Shown: positions 22,165-33,603 of the stretch, one piece after another
How the letters are laid out: every line of letters starts with the position of its first letter
Numbering within the stretch: the first letter of the stretch is position 1
Source of the DNA: Ehretia macrophylla
Lineage: Eukaryota > Streptophyta > Magnoliopsida > Boraginales > Ehretiaceae
Reading direction: 5' to 3'
NCBI GenBank assembly: GCA_037974665.1
Contig: CM075769.1
Coordinates: forward strand, 21,540,139-21,604,138
DNA: 64,000 nt
Program-made: the position numbers and the translations under genes
Notes under the pieces: model-generated
Database searches by the model: none
What the model saw: only the letters and a program-made list of their open reading frames with translations
What the model was told of the DNA's origin: nothing

Positions 22165-22663
22165 TGTAATGCCCCGTCTAAGCGAATACCTCGAAGGGCA
22201 AAGGCCAACCAATTATGCCACATATGCACGTATTATTCGCTTTGGGTTACCCCATTGGGCCCCTCACGGGTTTGTTGCTTCCCAGCCTACTTGGACTGGA
22301 AAACGCGCGTGCATGAATATTATAGAACCCTCTATATATTCTGTAGTCCCAGCTCATAACCAGTCAATGTGGGATATTATATCCGCTCCCCCTTGGGGAC
22401 CCAGCGCCCTTGTTGGCACAAAGACCGACCCACTCTTATACCACTTCTGAACGTCCCGGCTAAGCGAATACCCCGAAGGGCAGAGGCCCACTAGCGATGC
22501 CATAAATGCACATATTGTTCGCTTTGGGTTACCACATTGGGCCCCTCATGGGTTTGTCGCTTCACAGCCCACTTGGACTAGAAAACATGAGTACACGAAT
22601 ATTAGAGAACCCTCTATATATTCTGTAGTCCCAGCTCGTAACCAGTCAATGTAGGATATTACA
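22165..22663 (-). mobile_element. TRIM (terminal-repeat retrotransposon in miniature), element T
   Basis: This 499-bp element has two direct repeats (22165-22381 and 22448-22663, about 217 bp each) around a 66-bp interior. It is flanked by a perfect AAAGG duplication (22160-22164 and 22664-22668). On the minus strand the LTR begins TGTAATATCC. A PBS-like TGGTATAAGAG lies at 22433-22443 next to the 5' LTR, and a polypurine tract AAGGGGGAGCGGA (22382-22394) precedes the 3' LTR. There is no room for genes, so it depends on other elements for movement. I looked for a 5S rRNA promoter of the Cassandra type and did not see one. Confidence 0.88.
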
Positions 22664-23058
22664 AAAGGTGAGGAAAAAATATAGTTCATTATTTTAAAGT
22701 TGAGTTGAAATTTTGGTTGATGCATTTATAGTTGCTATTTTGTTAAATTGATGTTATATTATTGCTTAGTATATGATATGGACCAATTATATGCATTTGT
22801 AGCCATTTTAAACGGTAGCAACATGTATTTTTATTTTTTGGGTATTTAAATTGATTATTTGGCTTATATTTCAATAATTGTTGTTGTATTAGTTGAAATT
22901 GAGTTGTACTTGCTTATATAGGTTTGTTAATTATTGTGTAGTAATGATGTAATGCCAAATTTTCAATTTGAATATCATAGCAAAAGTCCAAAAAATCAGC
23001 CTTGGGTGTATTGTCATTTTTAGCTTGTTGGGATTGTTTTGAGGGGCTTTTGGTTGGT

Positions 23059-23094
23059 CCGGGGGGGGGGGGGGGGAGGTGGGGGGAGGAGGGG
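23059..23094 (+). repeat. G-rich tract with a 16-G run
   Basis: Sixteen consecutive G (23061-23076) are followed by AGGT and further G runs. The 5' LTR has only TTTCCAAAGGGG at this place. The tract could fold as a G-quadruplex. It could also be a sequencing or assembly artefact. Confidence 0.7.
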
Positions 23095-23542
23095 TTAATG
23101 TAGTTGCATGTGTGGTTGAGTGATAGGAAAATGTTCGGGGGTTGTTTGATTAGTAGATTGTAAGTTATAAATTTTAGAAGTTTGTGTAATCTTTCTTTGA
23201 AATGCTAAAATATTGTCTATGGTTGTTGGGTAGTGTTTGAGTAGTTGTTTCATGGAATGTTGGGGGGGAGGGTTGGGGTTGGAAGCATGTTGAAATATGT
23301 GTTAAGTTGGGTGGCCTACTTTATCATCTATCTTGGTTATCTTAGTTGTTTAGTTAATGTTATGTTGATTGAAGTACTGTTAATTGATTGATGATTGTTG
23401 TTGTACTGGGGAACAACCTACTTTGTTGTTTCTCAGAATATGAAATGTTTAATATTATTGTCATGAGTCATGATAGTGTGTGTCACCTCTTGGGCAGTAT
23501 CGGACTGTCGGGTTGATAACGGCATGACTATCATGTACTACC

Positions 23543-26500
23543 TGTAACGCCCTGATCTCTCATGAGACCGGAGGCTCTAAAAACCAAGCTATTCTCAACC
23601 CAATTCCAACCTGGTCTCAAAATTTTAAGGAAAACGGACAGAGTCTCCTCTGTGCCATGGACATTCTGAAAACCTGTAAACATTCAAATAAGCTATAGAA
23701 CAACACTAAAGCCATTTCCAAAATAAAAATCTCAACTTTGAGGCCATCCGAGCCTTAAGACATGCAAACAGTTTAGATACACACAAGCATGCATTCAAAA
23801 CTTAACTTCTTTACAAAACCGCTTATTATGCCACTCCATGATAGCTTTTAAGCATTCTTAGAAATTGAAAACAACCTGTCATTCACTCCCAAGCATGCAA
23901 AGAAGCTAAGAGCAGAAATACAAGTTATTACATGCCACAATTCCATAACACTTACTACATCTACTTAGCTTTCAAACCTGCAACTACCCAAATATATATA
24001 CATAAGCCCTTAGGCTCCAAAATAGAATAGAAAGTAGAACAATTAAGGTCTTCCACAGTTTAGCGGCAATCACTCAAATCTCAAGTAATAGCACACAGCA
24101 ATCAGGTCAACTCCTCCAACTGCACCACCTGAAACATGTTTAGCGAGGTATGAGCAATCACAATTGCCTAGTGAGGGATAAGGTCTATCGGGGATGTGCA
24201 ATGCAGCAGTTAGTACAAATAAAGCATTTTACAAACAAAGAACAATTGAAACAACAAGTTACCACACATTAAAAAGGATACGATTCACTTGTTCTTCAAT
24301 CACGAACCACGAGCCATGAATTGAAATCCCAATGTAATAATGACACTGATATCGATAAGCCGGTATCCCTTATAACTCCAAAATGGGTGTACTCTGGATG
24401 TACCCCGAAATCCTATGACCCAACTCTCCCTGGGCGGCATCCCAAGCGAGAGAGGGACTGGGTAACCACAGTAGCTGAGGTTTACCGGCAAGCCCGATGC
24501 CGTCCAGTTTCCACGACACTACCATGCCCAAATGCTTGCGCAACCACGATGCAATGCACTCAAAATGATAACAATAGAATACATCAATAAAAACATGATT
24601 GAGAGACAACAAAGTAGGTTGCCCTCACACACAATATATAGACAATAAGTGCACATAATCTAACAAGTAAATAAACTATTATGCACATAAAGATGAAGTT
24701 TCCCTCACCTGGAATTAAGCCAAACACGCTAAAAGAATAGCTCAGATTTACTTCAACTCCCTGAATTAGCTCAAGTATGCAACCCTAGGGTGTTCATATA
24801 AGTTTAGCAATTAACTACATCAATTCCAACTCAACTCTTACTTAACTCAACCTTATAACATTAGAAGCTAGATTTATAATCACTTATTCACACAAGTTCA
24901 TAACCCACTCACAATTAAGCTATAATGTTCACCTTACCATATCATTAGAGAACATAAGATATATTAGAAGCATCAAATACCATTAAGTTAAGATCATAAG
25001 TTATAAATTCCAATTACTTTTAATTACAATAATCAATAATCATATAACTAGATGAGTTATCCTTATAGTCCTACTCACTTAGCATGCAATGTTTATTAGA
25101 GTTTGATCTTAACAAAGTACAAGAAGTATAAACATTATAACAAGATATAAGCATTAAATATGAAAATAACTATACCAACACAAAGGGGTCAATGACCGAT
25201 GATCACGAAACTTCACGAAATGCTCACAAATGCCATATAACAACATGTAAAGGCAAGATATACAAGCACCAAAGCTAATTCAAAGGCTAAGCATGAAACC
25301 CCGAGTTTCCCTTTTGTTATCCTAAGTCATTTAACTCCAAACCGAGGCTAAGGCTCAAGATTCACCAACTAACTATTCTAATCTTCTAGTTACACATTAT
25401 GGCACACTTAGAACCCTTGAAATCATTCATTAACCCGAATTAGCCACAAAACCCCCGATTTTCTCTTTGTGCGTTTGTATTACAAGTATCTTAATCAAAG
25501 CTCAACTAAGAGTTAGAAAAGCACATTTAGTCCCTACTTACCCTAGGAACACCAAATATATCAACCAAATTCATCCGGATTTACGTTTGACCCAAAACCC
25601 CTTTGTAACACAAGTCATTTTTTTTCCAAACACAAGTTAATGTTCTAGTTAAGCGAGCGGGCTATTCCATACTTTTAATTATCCCTTATGGCACCCCTAG
25701 GACCCTAGAAACTACCCAATTACCTGTGTTTAGCACAAAAGTCTCAATTTTACTCTTTTGACTTTGTACTACACGTACCTCATCTGGGACTCAAATGGAG
25801 GCTATCAAAGCTTAATTAGGTCCTAAATAGTCTAGGATTACTAAATGTAGAGGCCAATTCAACCTGGATTCGCGATAACCCCGAAATCCCTTTCTAAAAG
25901 TCGGCTATTTCATTCTTTCACTAGGTTACGGACAATTAAACCCTACAAGGCCTTCACACTACTTTCATTAACATCTAAAGCAATTATTAGAACCATTAAT
26001 TCAAGCTACAAGGTCTGATTTCGCAAATCCCTATTTTTTCCGTCACTATTCATGCCCTACGATCAACAAATGATTTCAACCGTTTAAACTAGAAACAATA
26101 GCATAAATTAGGTCTCTACTACTTATACACAACATACATAAGCATATTTAAGCATTGCATGATCATAATATAGCAAATCAATAAATTCAAAAAAGTTGAC
26201 ATATATTTCAAATGCAAAAATAATATGCAAAACCCTCACCTAATGCGCGTAGGAGCTCCTAGAAGGCTTGCACACACCCTAAACTACTTGCTCCTTGCTT
26301 GGCTTGGCTTGGCTTGAAGATTTGATGAGCAAAATCCTCTCATTCTCCTCCTATGTTGATTCTCGGATTTGCTACAGTAATTCCTGCATCTTTCTTTTTT
26401 TGTTTTGTTTTGTTTTGCTAGTTATGAGCTTATGTTGTGTGTTGTGTGAGTATATGTTTGGGTGAGCTATTTTTGTGAGAGTGTGTGGTCAAAATATGAG

Positions 26501-26821
26501 TTAGACTAGCTAGAACCAAGTCCTAAAGTGCAAATTAATGCTTGCTAATTAAAACACTAAGTTAAGTTACGTAACACTATTGATTATATTGGCAAAACAT
26601 TTTCTAAACGAGTGCTCCTATCGCTCTAAGCTCAAATGCACATTTTTCTCATTCCTAAAAAAATTAATACAATTTAATAAAAATGCTAATTCATGGTAAT
26701 TCAATAGTTGAAAAATAGAATGAATACTGATTAAAGAAAACAACAAGCAAAGCACAAAAGAAATGCACAATTAGTGGATGCAATAGTAAGCTAGAAGTAC
26801 GGTTGAATCTCGGGCGTCACA
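23543..26821 (-). mobile_element. Solo Ty3/gypsy LTR (S2)
   Basis: The 3,279-bp LTR runs, on the minus strand, from TGTGACGCCCGAG to GATCAGGGCGTTACA. Flanks are CTACC (23538-23542) and CTATC (26822-26826), a target duplication with one mismatch. No internal sequence remains. It groups with F and G by its GGTCTCATGAGAGATC end. The core module is at about 24355-24560, the hairpin at 24603-24626, and CCGTTTAAAC near 26080. Confidence 0.88.
24129..26239 (-). other. Predicted LTR leader intron of S2
   Basis: Minus-strand donor TTAG|GTGAGGG starts at 26239. The acceptor CGCTAAACATGTTTCAG|GTGG ends at 24129. The span is 2,111 nt. Confidence 0.4.
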
Positions 26822-27673
26822 CTATCCCAGCTCGTATGGGCGGAGATACCATGGAGGGAGGGGCTAGATGAGGTACCTCCAGAATGTATCAATGGGCGTA
26901 TAGGGTTGGTTGAGTTCGTGATGGCGTATAGAGCTATATCAACTAGTGTATCCTTTCTCAATTGAATAGTTATTCATGTTGCTTGAATTGAAATGTTGAT
27001 GTTAATCAAGTTTACTATACGTTATTGTTCATAGGATGATTTCCCAAGTGGTAAAGTAAATGTTTTCAAAACATATTTCGAACGCTCACTGAGTTTTGTG
27101 TTGTATAAGCTCACCCTATTTGTTGACTTTCAAGTTATCGAGCCGGAGGTAGTATACGTGTCTCAAGAGACTAAGTATGAGCTTTATGTGGAGGAGTCAA
27201 ATGTGCAAGAGTCTTGTCCTTGATGTCTTGCTAGAGTGCTTTTATGTTGCTTTGTTCTATGTATTTGTTGTACTGTTTAAGTTTTGAAGTTGTATTGTAA
27301 AAGATGATATAAAGATAGTGAAAAGTATAATACTAGTTTAGTTGTCTTACTTTTGGAATATGAATAGGTTGTTAGACTAGTTTTATATTTGTTATGCATA
27401 GGTATAGTATAGCTTGTGGTATGTTGTTGAAACTGAGGCATATGACTTATGGTTGAGATGTTGATGGTTGTTTAATATATGGTGTTGTATGTTGATGAAA
27501 TGGTTGTGGAGTTGTTGTTGAAATTTGGAGTTGGTTGTGTGATGTTAATAAGGATTGGTTTAGAGTTCTGTTGTCCATATTACAGACGTTATATTTTCGA
27601 AATTTCGTTGCGTCCTGACTGATCGTAAGTGGGGTCGAGTTGGGGCGTGACACCCTGGGTCGCTCAGTCTCAC

Positions 27674-28811
27674 CTGAAAGGTCAGCAAAGAGGGTGAGCT
27701 TATATATAACAAAGCTCAACGAGGGTTCAATAGGAGATTTTGAAAAAACTTTCATGTAAACCCTTTGGAAAACACCCTAAGAACAATGGGTACACAACAA
27801 GCATCAACAACAATACAAATATAGAAATATAAGTAACCAAGCAATAATGATACGATACACTAGTTGATATAGCTCCATCACGAACTCAACCGACTTTTTA
27901 TATCGCTCACTGATACATTCCAAAAGTACCCAAACTAGACCCACACTCCATGATCATTCTCCGACCACACGAGAAAAGGGATATCACATGACAGTTGTGC
28001 CAATGCAACCCGGCAAACCCAATACCGCCTGAGGTGACACAACCCTATCATAACTCACAACAGATATCACTTAACACTTAATATTCCGAGAGAACAACAA
28101 AGTTGGTTGTCTCCCGACACTTTAACATTCAACAACCAACTAAACCAATACTTCAACCACTCAACATTTACAAAGCACTTAAGTTGGATGACAAAGTAGG
28201 CCATCCAGACTCCACACATACTTCAACACACAATCAACCCCGAGCCTACTTAACACCAACTCAAGTATCAACCACACAAACAATTAAAGACAATACTTAG
28301 CCAATTCAAAGAAACATAACCCTAACTTCCAAACAACATAACTTACAATCTAGCAATCAAACAAACCCCGAACATTCTCCTATCACCTAATCACTTAAGC
28401 AAGTATCTAAACCCCCTTGGAAACCATCCAAAAGCCATCTAAAAAGAGCCCAAAAAACTCAACAAGACAATGCAAAGCCGGCTGAAATTTTAGACTACTA
28501 ATTCAACTATCAATTCAACATTTTGGCATTACAACATTACTACTCAATGCTAAACAAGTCTATACAAGCTTACACAACTTAAAACAATTACTACAACAAT
28601 AATTATACAAAATAATGGCTAAATTATCAAAATAAAACATATAAAATAAAAATACAACATTCTACCGTTTAAATTGGCTATAATTACACTAAGTTAGTCT
28701 ACAACACCTAACTAACAACAATCTTAAGACAATTTAGCTAAACATCAACTATATATGCAATAATAAAATCTTGGCATAAACTTTAAAATTAAGATCTAGT
28801 TTTTTCCTCAC
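27674..28811 (-). other. Predicted LTR leader intron of H
   Basis: Read on the minus strand, the donor GAAG|GTGAGG starts at 28811 and the acceptor TTTGCTGACCTTTCAG|GTG ends at 27674. CTGAC would serve as branch site. The span is 1,138 nt. Confidence 0.4.
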
Positions 28812-29484
28812 CTTCGATGCAAACTAAGGCTAGAAATAGGTAGAACATGAGTAGAATAGGCAAAATCAACCTTTGAACGAAAACAAACGGACTTGAATCA
28901 AGACTTTTTGTGAGACCCTGAAATTTACCTTATTTGCAATTATGTGTTTTTTCTATTTAAATGTTATTATAATTATTCTATATGTAGTTATATGTGATAT
29001 TAAATGTTCTTATAGTAATTGTGCATTTAAAAGACATTTGCAAAATAAATAGTGTGACTTTTCAACTTCTTTTGCAAAATTGAGCTTTGTACCTTAATTG
29101 TATGTATATGTATGCTTATATAAAATGTTGTCAACTACAAATACTCTACTAAATATAGTATATATGTTGGTCTATATATATAAGCTTTGTAGGCAAAAAA
29201 CAACTAAAAATACAAAGGTTGACAACTTTGACCAAGCTTTAATTGTTTGACTTTGCTATATATATGCCAATATACATACATTATACATATAACAAGCTTA
29301 AAACATAAATTTTTCACCTAGTTGGCCGTGAGTCTCCAAGGAAGAAAAGAAAACAATTTTGCTTAGGTCTTCAAGAAAAATTTCAAAGGCAAACTCATTT
29401 CTAGGCCAAATCTTTTCATTCCGGGTTGGATTTTGCTTGTTGGGCACCTAATCTACCTATTTCTATCATTTATTTAGATCAAAG

Positions 29485-30682
29485 GTGAGGGAAAAAATAG
29501 ATCATTTTTTTAAAGTTTATGTCAAATTTTTGTTGATACATTTATAGTTGTTGTTTTGTTAAATTGCTTTTAGATTATTGCTAGATAGATGATAAGGACC
29601 AACTTAGTGTAATTGTAGCGATTTTAAATGGTAGCAACATGTATTTTTTATTTTTCAGGTATTAAATTGATAATTTGGCCTATATCTTGAATAATTGTGG
29701 TTGTAGTAGTTGAATTCATGTTGTAGTTGCTTCTATAGACTTTTTAATTATTGTGTAGTAATGTTGTAATGCCAAATTTTCAATTTGAATGCCATGCTAG
29801 AAGTTGAAATTTTCAGCCTTGGTGCATAGCAATTTTAGGACTTGTTGGGCATGTATTGGATGGCTTTTGGTTGATTTTTGAGGGGGTTTATGTAGTTGCT
29901 TGAGTGGTTGAGTGGTAGGAAAAGGTTCGGGGGTTGTTTGAATACTAGATTGTTAGTTATGTAGTTTAGAAGTTTGGGTAGTCTTTCTTTGAAAAGGCTA
30001 AGTGTTGTCTTTAATTGTTTGGTATTGTTTGTATGATTGATACTTGGGTTGGTGTTGAGTAGGCTCAGGTTAGAATGTATGTTGAAGTGTGTGTTGAGTT
30101 GGGTGGCCTACTTTGTCATCTAACTTAGGTGTCTTAGTTGTTTAATTAATGTTGAGTTGTTTAAGTGTTGTTGAATTGGTTACTGATTGTTGAAGTGCTG
30201 GAAGACAACCTACTTTGTTGTTCTCTTGGAATATTAAGTGTTAAGTGTTGAGTGTTGAGTGTTAAGTGTTGAGTATTGAGTGTTAACTATTGTGAGTCAT
30301 GATAGTGTGTGTCACCTCTCAGGCGGTATTGGGCTTGCCGGGTTGAAATTGGCACAATTATCATGTGTTATCCCCTATCTCGTATGGTCGGAGAATGATC
30401 ATGGAGTGTGGGTCTAGGTTAAGGTACTTCCAGAATGTATCAGTAAGTATTAAGAAGTCGGTTGAGATTGTGATGGTGTATGAAGCTACACCAACTAATG
30501 TATCCTTTCTCATTGCTTGGTTACCTATGTTGCTATAATTGAATTGTTGTTGATATTTATTGTGTATTCATTGCTCCTAGGGTTTTTTACCAAGTGGTAA
30601 AAGAAAGTGTTTCCAAAATCTCTTATTGAACCCTTGCTGAGCTTTGTTATACATAAGCTCACCCTCTTTGCTGACCTTTCAG
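29485..30682 (+). other. Predicted LTR leader intron of B
   Basis: Donor AAAG|GTGAGGG, acceptor TTTGCTGACCTTTCAG|GTG with CTGAC as branch-like site. Length 1,198 nt. Confidence 0.45.
30234..30287 (+). repeat. Heptamer minisatellite (AGTGTTG/AGTGTTA)n
   Basis: About seven tandem copies of a 7-bp unit alternating AGTGTTG and AGTGTTA. The related LTRs of A and H lack the expansion. Confidence 0.8.
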
Positions 30683-31194
30683 GTGTAACTGAGTAGGATC
30701 CTGGGTACGTTCCTTATGAAGCTGAGTACAAGCCTTTTGTAGATGAGTCCAATGTGTCAGAGTCTTATCCTTGATGTCTATGCTGGAGTGCTCATGTGTT
30801 GTTTTGAAATTTGTAACCTGTTGTATTGTATTAAGTTTCGAAGTTTGTATTGTATAATTTAACTTAAAGGTAATGGATTGTATAATGCTAGTTTAGTTGT
30901 CTTTCTTTTGGAATATGAATTGGTTGCTAGACTAGCTTTATTATCTATTTTGAGTATGTATAGTATAGCTTCATGTATGATGTTGAGACGGAGGCATATG
31001 TCTTGTTGTTGGAATGTTGTTTGGATGGTTTATGAAGTGGTTGAATGTGTTGTTTGTTGTTGAAGTTGTGGTTGGTGGTGAGGTGTTTATAAAGAACTGG
31101 TTTAGAGTTCTGTTGTCCATAATACAAACGTTATATTGCCGAAATTCTGCAGCATCCTGATTGATCATAAGTGAGGTCGAGTTGGGGCATGACA

Positions 31195-31449
31195 TTTAGT
31201 GGTATCAGAGCGCATATTTAGCTATAAGCTGAGTTATCCTCGGTATGTGGATAGTGGTCTTAGCATGAAAGCATATACTATGTGAAAGAAAAGTGAAATA
31301 TATGTTAATGTGGTTATGTGATTAACTTGTTTATGTGACTAACTCTTGTGTGATCTACGTGCCTTACGTGAACTTTGTTTCCTATGTGCTATTAACTGTT
31401 TATAGTATGTCTATGTGTTATAACCTGTGGCTAACTCTTTGATAATAAG
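31195..31449 (+). other. Untranslated leader of B, with PBS
   Basis: The PBS TGGTATCAGAGC (31200-31211) is a perfect match to the tRNA-iMet complement. Downstream are a few TTATGTGA-like words and the GTTATAACCTGTG motif shared with D and H just before gag. Confidence 0.85.
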
Positions 31450-31728
31450 ATGGTTGGATGTCCGAGAACTCGTAACAGGCCTCAAGGAGGTAGTGATGAT
31501 AAAGGGAATGAGGCTTAGGGCCAAGATCTGGGGTATGACCGTATAGGTATGGCTATGGACCGTATGACGAAGGTCCTAGCAGGGCGGCACAGATTATGGC
31601 AGGACAAGCTGCATAGGTACAGAATGTGCAGGCACAGGTGCACAATGTGCATCGTAATATTAAACGTGGGTTTAACACTGGTGGTGGTTATCGTAGGGGC
31701 AGTTTGTTGAAAGAGTTCCTAGGGTACA
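31450..31728 (+). pseudogene. gag: B gag, N-terminal fragment
   Basis: ATG at 31450 opens MVGCPRTRNRPQGG, aligning with the D and H gag starts. An in-frame TAG follows after about 22 codons, and another TAG occurs near 31614. The fragment ends where C's LTR begins (target copy GTACA, 31724-31728). It would have been the capsid precursor; no zinc knuckle is left. Confidence 0.7.
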
Positions 31729-32086
31729 TGTGACGCCCGAGATCACTACTATACTTTCTATTAATTGTTGCATTAACTAATTGTACATTTACTTGTTACT
31801 TTCCTAGTTACTATTTATTACATTTTTCAACTACTTATTTTCTTTGAAAGAACATTTTTCCTAAACTATATTACTTATTTTAGGAATGAGAAAAATGTGC
31901 ATTTGAGCTTTGCGTGTTAGGAAGACTCGTTTAGAAAATGTTTTAGTGGATCAAGTGAATAGTAAAACATGTTGTTAGTGGGCTAAATGAAACTAATTGC
32001 ATTAGAATTGATTTAAGTAGACTTTATAAGTCATTTTGGCTCATTTTTATTGCCAACACATACACACAAATATAACACATATAGCC

Positions 32087-32095
32087 TATATACTT
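32087..32095 (+). promoter_or_regulatory. Possible TATA box of C LTR
   Basis: CTATATACT lies about 190 bp before the donor-like site, with a C/A-rich leader-like stretch between. K and B show a TATA-like site in the same relative place. Confidence 0.35.
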
Positions 32096-32281
32096 AATAA
32101 AACACATATGCATATAACATAGCTAAAAAAAAAGCCCCTATAGTGCAGCCCCAAACCCGATAGCAGCTAGGAGAGAAAATGAGGAGATTTTGCTTACCAA
32201 ATCTTGGTTTCAGCCATTCCAAGCTAGGGTCAAGTGGTTTTGAGGGTTTTCTAACTTCGTACTAGCTCCTACGCGTATTTG

Positions 32282-33603
32282 GTGAGGGATTTTGCACTCT
32301 TTTTGTGAATATAATGTTTATGCTATATTATGTAATTTCTAGATTTGATGCTAATGGCTCATGAATTTATTAAAACTTGCTTTATATGTTACCTACGTGT
32401 TGTAGAGACTATATTTATGCAATTGTTTAGCTTTTTAAACGGTTGAAATCAATTGTTTTATTGTAGGGCAATGAATAGTAATTTTTTAGGGTTTTGACAA
32501 AATGTGCCTTATAGCTTGATTCAATGCTTCAATTAGGTGCTTTAGATGTTAATGAAGGTAGACTAATGACCCCGTGTGGTTTAATTGCTCGGAACCTAGT
32601 TAAATTGTGAATTTAGTGACTTTTAGAAAGGGGTTTCGGGTGTATTACAAATTCGGGTTCATTTGGTCATTACATTTGGTATGCTTAGGGTATATAGGTG
32701 CTAGATATGCTTTTCTAATACTCTGTTGAGCTTCGGTTAGAGTATGTATAGTACAAACACAAAAAGGGGCAATCGAGGCTTTTGTGGTATATGTGGGTAT
32801 TTGAGTAAATTCGAGTGTCCTAGGGGTGCCATAAGGTGTAATTAGAAGTATGGAATAGGTCGCTTATGAAACTAAAACATTATCTTTTGTTTTGGAACCA
32901 AATAGCTTAAGTTGCAAAGGGGGAAAAGTGGGAATTTGGTTGTTTTGCACATCTATTGCCTTGTAGATGCTTATTATGGGGTTAAATGTAGTTCTAAGAT
33001 AATTGTGAGCTTTTGGTAAAGTTTTGTGAGAATTATGCTATTGACCCCTTTGTATTCATTTTGTTAATTCTATATTAAGGCTTGAATTTTGACTGTTTTC
33101 GAGTGCAACCTACTTTGTTGTCCCTCATATATGTTATTGCTTTATTTTATTGTTGTATTTTTATTGGTTTAAATGCATTGCATAGTGGTTGCACAACCAT
33201 AGTGTCAACGGCGGATGTATTGGATATCGGCTGGGCGGCAGCGGACTTGCTAGTGGATATTCGATCTCTGTGCTCTAGTCCCTCACTCGCCTGGTCCGGA
33301 GATTTTTAGGGGGTGTTGGGTCGTAGGTTTTTAGGGTACATTTGGAGTCCACCCACTAGAGTGATTGGGGTTTATGCCGGCACATTGATCGAGGTTCGTG
33401 GTTCGGGACAGAAAATCAAGTGAATTCTGGAGTGTTGGGGTTAAGTGAATCATATCCTTTTTAATGTGTGGTAACTTGTTGTTTCAATTGTTCTTTAGTT
33501 CTTTAAATGCTTTATTTGTGTTATTTGCTGCATTGCACGCCTCGGTAGACTATATCTCTCACTGGGCAATTGTGGTTGCTCATACCTCGCTAACATATTT
33601 CAG
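32282..33603 (+). other. Predicted LTR leader intron of C
   Basis: Donor G|GTGAGGG, acceptor CTCGCTAACATATTTCAG|GAGG with CTAAC as branch-like site. Length 1,322 nt. The hairpin and GC-rich module lie inside. Confidence 0.45.

Larger units (their letters stand above)
6157..27652 (+). mobile_element. Element A: non-coding (LARD-like) Ty3/gypsy element
   Basis: A is a complete element with both LTRs (6157-19433 and 20791-27652, each enlarged by later insertions), a PBS, a 1,357-bp interior and a polypurine tract. It is flanked by a perfect target duplication CCCTG (6152-6156 and 27653-27657). The LTRs start TGTGAGACCCCG (5') or TATGAGACCCCG (3', mutated) and end GGGGCGTGACA, as in B, D and H. 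The interior has no gag, protease, RT or integrase similarity, so it must have moved with proteins from a relative. It inserted into H's LTR, and later received K, T and S2. Confidence 0.85.
20791..27652 (+). mobile_element. 3' LTR of A, interrupted by T and S2
   Basis: This is about 3.07 kb without insertions. Its first bases are mutated (TATGAG for TGTGAG). It carries a (TA)n run (20830-20888), the W-box cluster (21142-21315, about ten cores), the donor-like AAAG|GTGAGG now next to T, a G-rich expansion at 23059-23094, and the hairpin AACAAC-CTACTTT-GTTGTT at 23412-23430. The acceptor is damaged: GACTTTCAAG (27125-27134) where the 5' LTR has GACTTTCAGG. Confidence 0.8.
5667..28908 (-). mobile_element. 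5' LTR of element H, split by A and cut by B
   Basis: Two pieces, 5667-6156 and 27658-28908, join into one LTR of the B/D type once A and its CCCTG duplication are removed. Alignment to the reverse complement of B's LTR is continuous across the join. The H LTR start is decayed (TATCAAGCCC where D right has TGTCATGCCC). It stops at 28908, where B's LTR begins. The right piece carries the acceptor-like CTGACCTTTCAG (end 27674), the donor-like AAG|GTGAGG (start 28811) and a CTACTTT-type hairpin at 28089-28113. H is the outermost element in the window. Confidence 0.75.
28909..31194 (+). mobile_element. 5' LTR of B
   Basis: This 2,286-bp LTR runs TGTGAGACCCTG to GGGGCATGACA. TATA-like GCTATATATATGCC near 29261-29275 sits just after three W-box cores. 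The donor-like AAAG|GTGAGGG is at 29484/29485, the hairpin GACAAC-CTACTTT-GTTGTT at 30204-30223, a seven-base minisatellite at 30234-30287, and the acceptor GCTGACCTTTCAG ends at 30682. Confidence 0.88.
28909..31728 (+). mobile_element. Element B: 5' part of a Ty3/gypsy element
   Basis: B has a 5' LTR (28909-31194), PBS, leader and gag start, then is interrupted by C. Its remaining body and 3' LTR would lie right of the window, beyond C, D and the rest. The preceding CTTTT (28904-28908) should be one copy of its target duplication in H's LTR. Confidence 0.8.

Noticed and set aside
22072..22450. Two overlapping reading frames of 95 and 114 codons
   Set aside because: They cross the boundary between A's LTR and the TRIM, in the strand opposite to the TRIM's own orientation.
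22165..22663. Cassandra-type TRIM carrying a 5S rRNA promoter
   Set aside because: The LTR start is similar in style, but no 5S A, intermediate or C box could be recognised on either strand.
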